Shown: one piece after another, positions 1 to 7,833 of the stretch
How the letters are laid out: each line of letters starts with the position of its first letter
How positions within the stretch are numbered: position 1 is the stretch's first letter
From: an uncultured Ruminococcus sp.
Lineage (GTDB): Bacteria; Bacillota; Clostridia; Oscillospirales; Acutalibacteraceae
Length of the DNA: 21,560 bases
Assembly (NCBI GenBank): GCA_902797525.1
Contig: CADBSZ010000001.1
Location: 1 to 21,560 of the forward strand
Reading direction: 5' to 3'
Notes under the pieces: generated by a model
Told to the model about the DNA's origin: nothing
Database searches by the model: none
Seen by the model: the letters and a program-made list of their open reading frames with translations, nothing else
Made by a program: the position numbers and the translations under genes

Positions 1-1
1 G

Positions 2-460
2 GATAGGATACGCGCAAAAGGCGTGAACATTGCTTATGTTACGCTTCATGTCGGACTTGGTACCTTCCGTCCCGTGAAGGTGGACGACGTGACCAAACAC
101 AAAATGCACAGCGAGCATTATGAAATTCCTGCCGAAACCGCGCGGCTGATAAACGAAACCAAACAGAACGGCGGCAGAGTTATCGCCATCGGCACCACCT
201 CCTGCCGCACCCTGGAGAGCGTGGCGACGCAGTACGGCGAAATCAGGCCTTGCGAGGGCTTTACGGATATTTTCATCTATCCCGGATATGAATTTAAGGT
301 GCTCGACGGACTTGTGACCAACTTTCATCTGCCCGAAAGCACGCTGATTATGCTGGTGTCCGCCTTTGCCGGCTATGACAACATTATGAACGCCTATCAA
401 ATTGCCGTAAAAGAAAAATACCGCTTTTTCAGCTTTGGCGACGCGATGTTCATTTCTTAG
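2..460 (+). CDS. queA: S-adenosylmethionine:tRNA ribosyltransferase-isomerase QueA, 3' part only
   Basis: This is the C-terminal part of QueA; the reading frame is open from base 2 and the 5' end lies outside the window. QueA transfers and isomerises the ribosyl group of SAM onto preQ1-modified tRNA to give epoxyqueuosine in the wobble position of GUN-anticodon tRNAs. Visible family signatures are [20 protein letters not shown] at the left edge, [23 protein letters not shown], a [13 protein letters not shown] segment, [19 protein letters not shown], and a C-terminal [11 protein letters not shown]. The first ATG in the window is not the gene start, because homology continues upstream of it. 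tgt follows after 9 bases, the common queA-tgt pairing of consecutive queuosine enzymes, so the two are very probably co-transcribed. Confidence 0.97.
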   Translation, partial: DRIRAKGVNIAYVTLHVGLGTFRPVKVDDVTKHKMHSEHYEIPAETARLINETKQNGGRVIAIGTTSCRTLESVATQYGEIRPCEGFTDIFIYPGYEFKVLDGLVTNFHLPESTLIMLVSAFAGYDNIMNAYQIAVKEKYRFFSFGDAMFIS

Positions 461-466
461 GAGTAA

Positions 467-1600
<1,134 letters not shown>

Positions 1601-1618
1601 ATTTGTTAAAAAAAACAC

Positions 1619-1647
1619 TTGCATACAGGGTGCAAAACTGATATAAT
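1619..1647 (+). promoter_or_regulatory. Promoter of yajC
   Basis: A -35 box TTGCAT at 1619-1624 and a perfect -10 box TATAAT at 1642-1647 are separated by 17 bases, matching sigma-A spacing. Transcription would begin near 1654, about 55 bases before the yajC ATG. TTGCA at 1619-1623 and TGCAA at 1631-1635 form an inverted repeat over the -35 region, and the palindrome TTGTACAA lies at 1655-1662 near the start site. Either could bind a regulator, but this is unproven. Confidence 0.75.
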
Positions 1648-1708
1648 CAATACGTTGTACAAAAAACGGTATGACGGAAATGAAGTAAAAATTGGGAGGT
1701 ATCTCATA

Positions 1709-2074
1709 ATGAATGGCAGCATGATTGGTATGATTGCGATTTACGCGGTTATTATTGCTTTAGTGTATCTGTTCTTAATCAGACCGAACTCGAAAAAGAA
1801 AAAAGAAGAAGCCCAGATGAGAAATAATCTCGAAATCGGCGACGAAATCACCACCATCGGCGGCATTGTCGGCAGAGTGGTTGCAATTAAAGACGACGAG
1901 GACGCGCTGATTATCGAAACAGGCTCCGACAGAGTAAAGATGAAGTTCAGAAAATGGTGCATTTCTTCGGTTGACACCGTAAAGGAAGCGCCCAAGACCG
2001 AGGCTACCGAGAAGAAGGGCTTTGCCGGTCTGTTCGGCAAGAAGAAAAAGGACGAAGCCGAAGAAGAAAAATAA
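1709..2074 (+). CDS. yajC: Preprotein translocase accessory subunit YajC
   Basis: YajC is a small single-span inner-membrane partner of the SecDF-SecYEG translocase. The 121-residue protein has one hydrophobic helix (about residues 5-24), then RPNSKKKKEEAQ, and the family core LEIGDEITTIGGIVGRVVAIKDD. It ends in a charged KKKKDEAEEEK tail. I chose the ATG at 1709 because GGGAGG lies 9 bases upstream. An in-frame extension back to 1619 would start inside the promoter and lacks a ribosome binding site. The position after tgt matches many bacteria, but secDF does not follow; a TIGR04086-type gene does, as is common in Clostridia. Confidence 0.95.
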   Translation: MNGSMIGMIAIYAVIIALVYLFLIRPNSKKKKEEAQMRNNLEIGDEITTIGGIVGRVVAIKDDEDALIIETGSDRVKMKFRKWCISSVDTVKEAPKTEATEKKGFAGLFGKKKKDEAEEEK

Positions 2075-2088
2075 TTGAATAAAAACGC

Positions 2089-2135
2089 TTTCCCCTGAAT
2101 ATACTTTCTCAGATTGTAGTTCGGGGGAGTTTTTT
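2089..2135 (+). terminator. Hairpin with T-run overlapping the next gene's ribosome binding site
   Basis: The arm 2090-2099 (TTCCCCTGAA) pairs with 2120-2129 (TTCGGGGGAG) around a loop of about 20 bases, with two G-T wobbles. Six T residues follow at 2130-2135, directly before the ATG at 2136. It has the form of an intrinsic terminator for yajC. The GGGGGAG that should be the ribosome binding site of the next gene is inside the 3' arm, so it could also act as an attenuator or as a translation block. Confidence 0.55.
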
Positions 2136-2525
2136 ATGTCTGATAAAAAGCGATTGATAAAATCCGTTGTGACAGGCGTCATTTGCGGACTGTTGGTCAG
2201 CATTATTCTGATGAGCGTTTGCGCGGTAGTTATCTTAAAAGGCGGCTTGCCGCAGGGTGATATACTCGGCTATGTGCTGGCAGGCTTTTTGGCGGCAGGC
2301 GCGTTTGCCGGCGGCTTTATTGCGGCAAAGCTCAACAAAGGCGCCGGACTGGTTGCCGGCGCGATCACCGGCGGCGTCATGCTGTTTTTAATTGTATCTG
2401 CCGCGGCAATCAAGGGCGAGGTCGCCTTTTCCGCGCTGTTCTTCATCAAAGCGGCGGCGACCGTTCTCGGCGGCGCGCTTGGCGGCATTTTGGCGATGAA
2501 AGAGAAGAAACACATCTCTGTTTAA
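2136..2525 (+). CDS. TIGR04086-type small membrane protein, function unknown
   Basis: This 129-residue, strongly hydrophobic protein has a short basic N-terminus (MSDKKRLIKS) and four predicted membrane helices rich in Gly and Ala, at about residues 10-35, 42-65, 68-90 and 97-121. It ends in a basic KEKKHISV tail. Length, topology and position directly after yajC match the TIGR04086 family of Firmicutes, whose role is not established. Proximity to yajC suggests, but does not prove, a link with protein export or envelope biogenesis. The ATG has GGGGGAG 6 bases upstream. That site is inside a hairpin that is itself followed by a T-run, so expression may be conditional. A strong terminator follows the stop codon. 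Confidence 0.75.
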   Translation: MSDKKRLIKSVVTGVICGLLVSIILMSVCAVVILKGGLPQGDILGYVLAGFLAAGAFAGGFIAAKLNKGAGLVAGAITGGVMLFLIVSAAAIKGEVAFSALFFIKAAATVLGGALGGILAMKEKKHISV

Positions 2526-2532
2526 TTTCAAA

Positions 2533-2569
2533 GCGGTTAAGCTAAGGCTTAGCCGCTGTTTTTCTTTTT
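2533..2569 (+). terminator. Intrinsic terminator after the TIGR04086-type gene
   Basis: GCGGTTAAGC (2533-2542) pairs with GCTTAGCCGC (2547-2556) over 10 base pairs with one wobble and a TAAG tetraloop. TGTTTTTCTTTTT follows. It closes the yajC unit and isolates the pseudokinase gene. Confidence 0.9.
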
Positions 2570-2589
2570 CAGAAATTTTGCAAAAACAG

Positions 2590-2618
2590 TGGAAAAAAAC
2601 ATAAGAATATGCTATAAT
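2590..2618 (+). promoter_or_regulatory. Promoter of the pseudokinase gene
   Basis: An extended -10 element TGCTATAAT ends at 2618, with a perfect TATAAT at 2613-2618. A weak -35 box TGGAAA lies at 2590-2595 with 17-base spacing. Transcription should start near 2625, giving a 5' leader of about 58 bases with AAGGAG at 2670-2675, 7 bases before the ATG. Confidence 0.75.
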
Positions 2619-2682
2619 AGATTCTGTATAGGATAAACAATCATATTAAATGTCATAAATAATTTGAAAAAGGAGAAAAACT

Positions 2683-4836
2683 ATGGCAAAGTTAAAGCTC
2701 CCCGAAAAGCTGAAATCGTGGAAGGTTGTTTCGGCTTTGGAGGATAAAAACGGCTGGCCGTCCTATGGCGTAACGCGCGTAGAATTTGACGGCACCAAAA
2801 CCGCGGCAGTGCTGACCTGCGTTGTCTTTGACGGCGACAACTACAACAGCGACAACCTTGACTTAATCAACGAAGAAGCCGCTTTTGTAAAGAATATTAT
2901 GAAGCTGCGCGGCGTCAGCAATTATTTGGACGCGGTGGTTGACAACAGCCCTTCAAAGAATACCGCAGCTCTGTTTCTGCTGACAAGCGACGCTGTGCCG
3001 CTGTCCAAAACAATGAAGGGCAAAACGCCGAGCGACAACGAAATTGTCGATTTCGGCTTGCAGCTCAGCGAACTGCTGGACAAACTGGAATCCAACAACG
3101 TTCTGCACGGCAGCATTAACCCGGACAATATTTTTGTTGATAAGAGCGGCCGCTGCTTGCTGGGCGGATTTACCGCCTTCGAAAACAATCCGGAGGACAA
3201 TACCTTTATCGCGCCCGAGATTGTGGCAAACGAACAGCCCGACTACACCACCGACATCTATTCGCTTGGTTTGGTGATGTATGCGATGGCAAACAACGGC
3301 AGTCTGCCCTTTGAAAACGAGAGCACAAGCCGTGCCGACGCCGTTCAAAAGCGTTTGTCAAAGGCGGCGGTTCCGGCGCCTGCAAACGGCAGCGAAAAGC
3401 TGAAAAGCGTCATTGTAATCGCCTGCCAGCCCGAGAATAAAAACCGCTGGAAAAACGCCGGCAACATTAAAAACGCGTTGTCCTCGATTAAAGCCGAGCT
3501 TCCCGCTCAGCAGCCTGCGCAGGAAGTGATTGTTCCCGAGAGCACAGACTTTGAAAGCAACGTGTTTGAGGAATTTGCGTTTGATGAATTTGAGGAAGCT
3601 CCGGCAGAAAAGCCCGCGCCCGTTTCCCCTGTTGAGCCTGCCGTACCCGAAGTACCCGTTGCTCCGGTTGAAGTTCCTGCGGTGGACACACCCGAAATCC
3701 AGGAACCGTCGCCGGAACCTGAGGTGGAAAAATCCTATCAGGAACCTGAAATCGACAACCGCGTGTTTGATGATTATGAACTGCAAACAAAGGTATTTAA
3801 TATTAACAACGCCGTAAAGGACGACAATCAGGATAAGGATTACGGCGACTTCTTTGAAAAAGAGCCGGAAGAAACCGTGCCTGAAAAGAAAGCGCCTGTT
3901 TCCGTCGTTCCGCCCGTGGCTCCCGTTGAAGAATTTGACGGAAACGCCTTTTATGAGGAAGAACCGTCCGACGACGAACAGCCCGAAAAAACCGGAAAGA
4001 GCAAAAAAGGCTTGGTTATCGGCATTATCGCCGCAGTTGTTCTGATTGGCGCGCTGGCTGCTGTCGGCGTTGTCGGCATGCAGCAGGGCTGGTTTAAGGG
4101 CTTTGGCGGAAATTCCGCCGAGAGCACAACCACCGCGACAAGCGCCGATCAAAAGGCAACGCAAGCCGCGTCAACCGCGTCCACACAGGCGGCGACCGAC
4201 AATGAGCAGTCCGCCACAACGGCTGACAACGGCAACACCGAGGAGGCGCCTTCCAACGTTGTCGGCACCTTCTATGACTATGCGAGCCTGGTGCTTGAGG
4301 CGCAGGGCTTTAAGGTGGAAATCGGCGGCTATGAGCAAAGCGATTATTATGAATACGGTTATGTTATCGCCATGTCGCCAGACAGCTCCGAAACCCTGAA
4401 AAAAGGCAGCACCGTTACACTGACCATTTCTTCGGGCTTGTCGGAAAATGCAGCTCAAAGCAATAACGACGAACAGAATAACGAAAACGATAATAACGAC
4501 GGTGACTCCGCTGAGTCGGAGGATACCGCCAACGAGAGCAGCGCGGAGGCGGCAAACGCCTCCTACAGCTCTTTCGACGGCAACAACTCGTATTTGACAA
4601 GAGCGGAAGTAAACAATATGAGCCGCGAGGAGCTGAACCTCGCGCTCAACGAAATTTACGCAAGAAGGGGAAGGATTTTTAAGGACTCTTCCCTTTCGGC
4701 GTATTTTAATGCACAATCGTGGTACACACCAAAGTATGACGCGGACGAATTTGCCAAAAACGTTGTGTTTAACGACTATGAAGAAAAGAATCTTGCGCTG
4801 CTGCGTCAGGTTCAGGTGGAAAAGGGATATTTATAA
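2683..4836 (+). CDS. Membrane-anchored pseudokinase with PASTA and YARHG domains
   Basis: The protein has 717 residues. Residues about 10-270 have a Ser/Thr protein kinase-like fold. They keep the APE motif (177-179) and DIYSLG (191-196), but HRD is replaced by His142-Gly-Ser144, DFG by Gly-Gly-Phe (161-163), and no VAIK lysine or glycine-rich loop is recognisable. It should therefore be catalytically inactive. A Pro/Glu-rich disordered linker (275-440) leads to one membrane helix (443-466) and a Thr/Ala-rich extracellular linker. One PASTA-like repeat follows (about 525-585), then an Asn/Asp-rich stretch and a C-terminal YARHG domain (about 636-717, IYARRG at 658-663). The order matches PrkC/PknB kinases that sense muropeptides or lipid II, so I infer an envelope sensor or scaffold with an inactive cytoplasmic domain. 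It has its own promoter and terminator-isolated 5' end. AAGGAG supports the ATG. Confidence 0.88.
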   Translation: MAKLKLPEKLKSWKVVSALEDKNGWPSYGVTRVEFDGTKTAAVLTCVVFDGDNYNSDNLDLINEEAAFVKNIMKLRGVSNYLDAVVDNSPSKNTAALFLLTSDAVPLSKTMKGKTPSDNEIVDFGLQLSELLDKLESNNVLHGSINPDNIFVDKSGRCLLGGFTAFENNPEDNTFIAPEIVANEQPDYTTDIYSLGLVMYAMANNGSLPFENESTSRADAVQKRLSKAAVPAPANGSEKLKSVIVIACQPENKNRWKNAGNIKNALSSIKAELPAQQPAQEVIVPESTDFESNVFEEFAFDEFEEAPAEKPAPVSPVEPAVPEVPVAPVEVPAVDTPEIQEPSPEPEVEKSYQEPEIDNRVFDDYELQTKVFNINNAVKDDNQDKDYGDFFEKEPEETVPEKKAPVSVVPPVAPVEEFDGNAFYEEEPSDDEQPEKTGKSKKGLVIGIIAAVVLIGALAAVGVVGMQQGWFKGFGGNSAESTTTATSADQKATQAASTASTQAATDNEQSATTADNGNTEEAPSNVVGTFYDYASLVLEAQGFKVEIGGYEQSDYYEYGYVIAMSPDSSETLKKGSTVTLTISSGLSENAAQSNNDEQNNENDNNDGDSAESEDTANESSAEAANASYSSFDGNNSYLTRAEVNNMSREELNLALNEIYARRGRIFKDSSLSAYFNAQSWYTPKYDADEFAKNVVFNDYEEKNLALLRQVQVEKGYL

Positions 4837-4919
4837 TTTTAAATTTTTCATTTTTCATTTTAAATATTTAATTCTTAATTATTCTTTTTCCTTTATCTCA
4901 GTTACGGGAGAACCATTGT
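4837..4919. other. AT-rich intergenic spacer
   Basis: From 4837 to about 4890 the sequence is almost entirely A and T, with short repeats of TTTTTCA and AATTTTAAAT-like words, unlike the mixed composition of the flanking genes. I see no G+C-rich hairpin and no confident promoter. GGGAG at 4906-4910 is the ribosome binding site of the next gene. Confidence 0.6.
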
Positions 4920-6638
4920 ATGAAAGACATGATGTTAAAAATCTGGAAAAGCAATTTGCTGTTCGCGTTTGTACTGAATGCAGTTTTTCTGGCGGCGTGC
5001 GTGGTGTTTACCTCGTTTACCTATGAAAGCGCGACCGATTATTACAATTCGCTGTATATTTGCCGCGACCATTTTTATGCCAACGCAGGCATTAACTATA
5101 TGCTGGCAACGCTGGTCGGCACAGTGCAGTACGCTTTTCCGTATATTAACTGCTTTGTGCTGTTTGAGGTAATGGCGTCGTTTGCTGCGTTCACCTCCAT
5201 CACCTTTGTATTCGCCGACAAATACAACAAGCGCAAGGCGTTTGTGTATTCCACTCTGCTCAATATTATGTTCGCGCTGCACCACTACACCAACGTTGAC
5301 AGCACGCGCACCTCGGCGCTGCTTTGCGCCGGCGGCTTTTTGCTGATTTTATTGGCAATTTTCCAAAAGCGCTACACCCTGTCTTGCTGGGTAGGCGTGG
5401 CGGAGGTGGCGCTCGGCTCGTTTTTGAACATCGCCTATTTCTTTATCGCGCTCGGCTTTGCAGTGGCGTTTTTCTTCGGCGACATGATTGCAAAGAAAAA
5501 ATACCGCCTGCCGTTCCGCAAGCTGTTTTGGTATTTCAGACCGTTTTTGCTGATGTTTTTGCTGGTGACGGCTGTGACGGTGGGCTTGTGCCAATTTTCG
5601 TATTCGGTCAACCACGCCACTGAGGAATCGCGCAATTTTTATGAATACTCCGCCGTCAATAACGAAATCAGCGCCCTGCCCTTCCCCGATTATTCCTCGC
5701 ATGCGGACGCGTTTGAAGAGGTCGGCATTTCCTCTGAGGCAGATTATGAACTGCTGAAAAACGGCTATTACGACGGCGACACCGCGCTGAATGTGGACGC
5801 GCTGAAGGCGGTTCACGAAATGCAGCTAAAGGACAATCCGAAGAACTTAGGCAGCGTGCTTTTTGCCGTGTTTGAGGACAACTATGATGAAATTACGCAG
5901 CTGAACCGTTCGATTATTGAGATTGCGATGTATATCGCGGTATCGGTTGTGTTTATTATCTATCACAAAAACCGCTTTTCGTTCTTTCCGCTGTTTTATT
6001 TGATTGTCGGCTTTGCTTCGGGATTTTTCCTGCGGTTTATTTACAGCAGTAAAGAAAACTTGACCTACGGTATTTGGGTGTTTATGATTGCGCTGCTGAT
6101 GAATTCCTTTAACTTTGATTTGGCGCGCAGTGAAAAACCGTCGTCAAAGCTGCGCATGAACAACGGCTACATGATTATTTCCTGTGTGGTAATCGGCGCG
6201 CTGGCGGTGGCGAACGGCGTGATTTACTGCAACAATCACATCACTGCTGAAGAAAAAAACAGCGCGCGGTTTCTGGTGTCGGAATTAAACCAAAACCCCG
6301 ACTGTTACTATGTGATGGATCCCGTAACAAAAGCCTCGTTTATTGAGAACACGGAAAACTATGTTCATCCGATGTGGGGCTTCCGCGAGGATTATTTAGA
6401 TAATCTGGACGATTTCGGATACTTCCACAACGACGCGACGCTGCGCAGGCGGCACCTGCCCGAGAATATTTATGAAGCAGTGCTCAGCGGCAGAAAAATT
6501 TATGTCATTGACAACAGCATCGTGTTTCAGAAAGAAAAATACTTTACACAGCATTACGCCGCTGACGGTACGCGCGCAACCTATGAAATGGTCGCCGAAC
6601 CGAACGGTTATCGCATATATGAGGTTAAACTCAGTTAA
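4920..6638 (+). CDS. Multi-pass membrane protein of unknown function (possibly GT-C-like)
   Basis: I do not recognise a named family for this 572-residue protein. It has about 11-12 hydrophobic segments: an N-terminal helix at 11-31, a cluster between 58 and 226, then 331-348, 353-372, 381-396 and 416-435. Two large hydrophilic parts probably face outside, a loop at 227-330 and a tail at 437-572. Many helices followed by a soluble C-terminal domain, with acidic residues in the first loop (YESATDYY), resembles GT-C glycosyltransferases that use lipid-linked sugars. I see no diagnostic motif, so this is only a suggestion. The ATG has GGGAG 9 bases upstream. It lies downstream of the pseudokinase gene and may be co-transcribed with it. 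A strong terminator follows. Confidence 0.7.
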   Translation: MKDMMLKIWKSNLLFAFVLNAVFLAACVVFTSFTYESATDYYNSLYICRDHFYANAGINYMLATLVGTVQYAFPYINCFVLFEVMASFAAFTSITFVFADKYNKRKAFVYSTLLNIMFALHHYTNVDSTRTSALLCAGGFLLILLAIFQKRYTLSCWVGVAEVALGSFLNIAYFFIALGFAVAFFFGDMIAKKKYRLPFRKLFWYFRPFLLMFLLVTAVTVGLCQFSYSVNHATEESRNFYEYSAVNNEISALPFPDYSSHADAFEEVGISSEADYELLKNGYYDGDTALNVDALKAVHEMQLKDNPKNLGSVLFAVFEDNYDEITQLNRSIIEIAMYIAVSVVFIIYHKNRFSFFPLFYLIVGFASGFFLRFIYSSKENLTYGIWVFMIALLMNSFNFDLARSEKPSSKLRMNNGYMIISCVVIGALAVANGVIYCNNHITAEEKNSARFLVSELNQNPDCYYVMDPVTKASFIENTENYVHPMWGFREDYLDNLDDFGYFHNDATLRRRHLPENIYEAVLSGRKIYVIDNSIVFQKEKYFTQHYAADGTRATYEMVAEPNGYRIYEVKLS

Positions 6639-6652
6639 TGAAATCAAAAATC

Positions 6653-6695
6653 AAGCTGTTCCAAAGCTAGAAAAGCCTTGGAACAGCTTTTTTCA
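6653..6695. terminator. Bidirectional terminator between convergent genes
   Basis: AAGCTGTTCCAA (6653-6664) and TTGGAACAGCTT (6678-6689) form a perfect 12-bp stem with a 13-base loop. On the plus strand it ends in a run of Ts; on the minus strand it is followed by GATTTTTGATTT. It can stop transcription from both the 572-residue membrane gene and the pseudouridine synthase gene. The right arm and most of the loop encode the last residues of the minus-strand protein. Confidence 0.9.
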
Positions 6696-7542
6696 TGTCT
6701 TGCGGGATTTCGGTTTTTAGTGAAATGGATTCGTTCGTAACAGGATGACTGAAACACATTTCGCCGCAGTGCAGGGCTTGCCGTGAAATGCGCCCGAGCG
6801 AACCGCCATATAAGTCGTCGCCGAGCAGCGGATGTCCGATTGAGGACATGTGACAGCGGATTTGGTGGGTTCTGCCGGTTTCAAGCTCTAATTTGATAAA
6901 GGAATATTCTTTTGTAGAATAAAGAGAGGTATAGTGCGTAATCGCAGGCATACCGTCAGCCATAACATGACGGACGATTTTCGAATCATCATGCAAGCCG
7001 ATGGGTGCGCGAACAGTGCCGCTGCCGCGAAGCTCGCCGTGCACCAGCGCGAAATAGACCTTATTCACCCTATTTTTCAGCTTGTTGACAGTGAAGCGGT
7101 CTTTGGCTATCATCACCAAGCCCGAGGTGTCGCGGTCAAGGCGGTTGAGCGCGCGAAAAACATAGCGCTCTCCCCTGCTTTGACTGTAATACACAACGAT
7201 GTTCGCGAGCGTGTTGGTTTGGTGCTGTTTAACGGGATGAACGGGCATGTGCGGCGGCTTGTTGACAATCAGCAGATATTGATCCTCATAAGCAATTTCC
7301 AAATCACCCGGAACCGGCTGAATATACGCGCTTTCTTCCTCGGGGAGATTGATAACGACCACCGCGCCGCCGACAACCAAATCCACGGTGCGTAAAATTT
7401 TGCCGTTCATCAAAATGCCCTCTTTTTCTCGCTTGAGGCATGTTATCATTCTGGTAGACAGCGTGCAATAGTCCTTTAAGAACCATTTTGCCTGCTTGCC
7501 GTCAAATTCAGGCGGAACGGTAAAACACAGCTGCTCAGACAT
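6667..7542 (-). CDS. RluA-family pseudouridine synthase
   Basis: The 291-residue protein isomerises uridine to pseudouridine in rRNA or tRNA. An N-terminal S4-like segment (LKREKEGILMNGK) precedes the catalytic domain. The signature NRLDRDTSGLVMIAK carries the catalytic aspartate at Asp136, and GRTHQIRCHMSSIGHPLLGDDLYGG is the conserved C-terminal block. RluA, RluC, RluD and TruC-like members cannot be told apart by eye, so the target base is not assigned. The ATG has GGAGG 7 bases upstream, inside the 3' end of the preceding DUF1294 gene. The two genes overlap by 8 bases, so they are very probably translated from one message. Confidence 0.93.
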   Translation of the reverse strand: MSEQLCFTVPPEFDGKQAKWFLKDYCTLSTRMITCLKREKEGILMNGKILRTVDLVVGGAVVVINLPEEESAYIQPVPGDLEIAYEDQYLLIVNKPPHMPVHPVKQHQTNTLANIVVYYSQSRGERYVFRALNRLDRDTSGLVMIAKDRFTVNKLKNRVNKVYFALVHGELRGSGTVRAPIGLHDDSKIVRHVMADGMPAITHYTSLYSTKEYSFIKLELETGRTHQIRCHMSSIGHPLLGDDLYGGSLGRISRQALHCGEMCFSHPVTNESISLKTEIPQDMKKAVPRLF

Positions 7543-7810
7543 AAAGCCACCTCCAAACCGCGTAAACTGCCGCCGCCTGCAGCAAAATGATCACCGGAAT
7601 GCCGAGCATAAACTTTGGGTGGCGGATTTTGTGGCGAATCAGCAGCATGGTCAGCAGCATAACAACGCTTCCCCCAAGTGCGGCGACGAGCAGCAGTGTG
7701 GCTTCGGGAACGCGCCAGCCGCGGCGCATGGCGCGGATTTTATCGGTTACGGTGAGAATGACCGCAAACACGCTGATAAATAGAAGATAGCAAAACAAAA
7801 AAGTAACCAT
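7535..7810 (-). CDS. DUF1294 family small membrane protein
   Basis: This 91-residue protein has an N-terminal hydrophobic helix, a central TDKIRAMRRGWRVPEATLLLVAALGG segment, a second helix, and RHKIRHPKFMLGIPVIILLQ before a third helix. The D-K-x-x-A, R-x-PE and HK-x-x-x-x-F pattern is typical of DUF1294, a family without an established function. GGAG lies 5 bases before the ATG. It overlaps the downstream pseudouridine synthase gene by 8 bases. Its start is only 23 bases from the start of the divergent GHL10 gene, so the two promoters must overlap each other or the opposite coding region. Confidence 0.85.
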   Translation of the reverse strand: MVTFLFCYLLFISVFAVILTVTDKIRAMRRGWRVPEATLLLVAALGGSVVMLLTMLLIRHKIRHPKFMLGIPVIILLQAAAVYAVWRWLYV

Positions 7811-7833
7811 AAAAACTCCGGGGATGATTAAAA

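Noticed and set aside
2683..4836. Active PrkC/PknB Ser/Thr kinase
   Set aside because: The catalytic Asp, the DFG Asp and the ATP-anchoring Lys are all absent.
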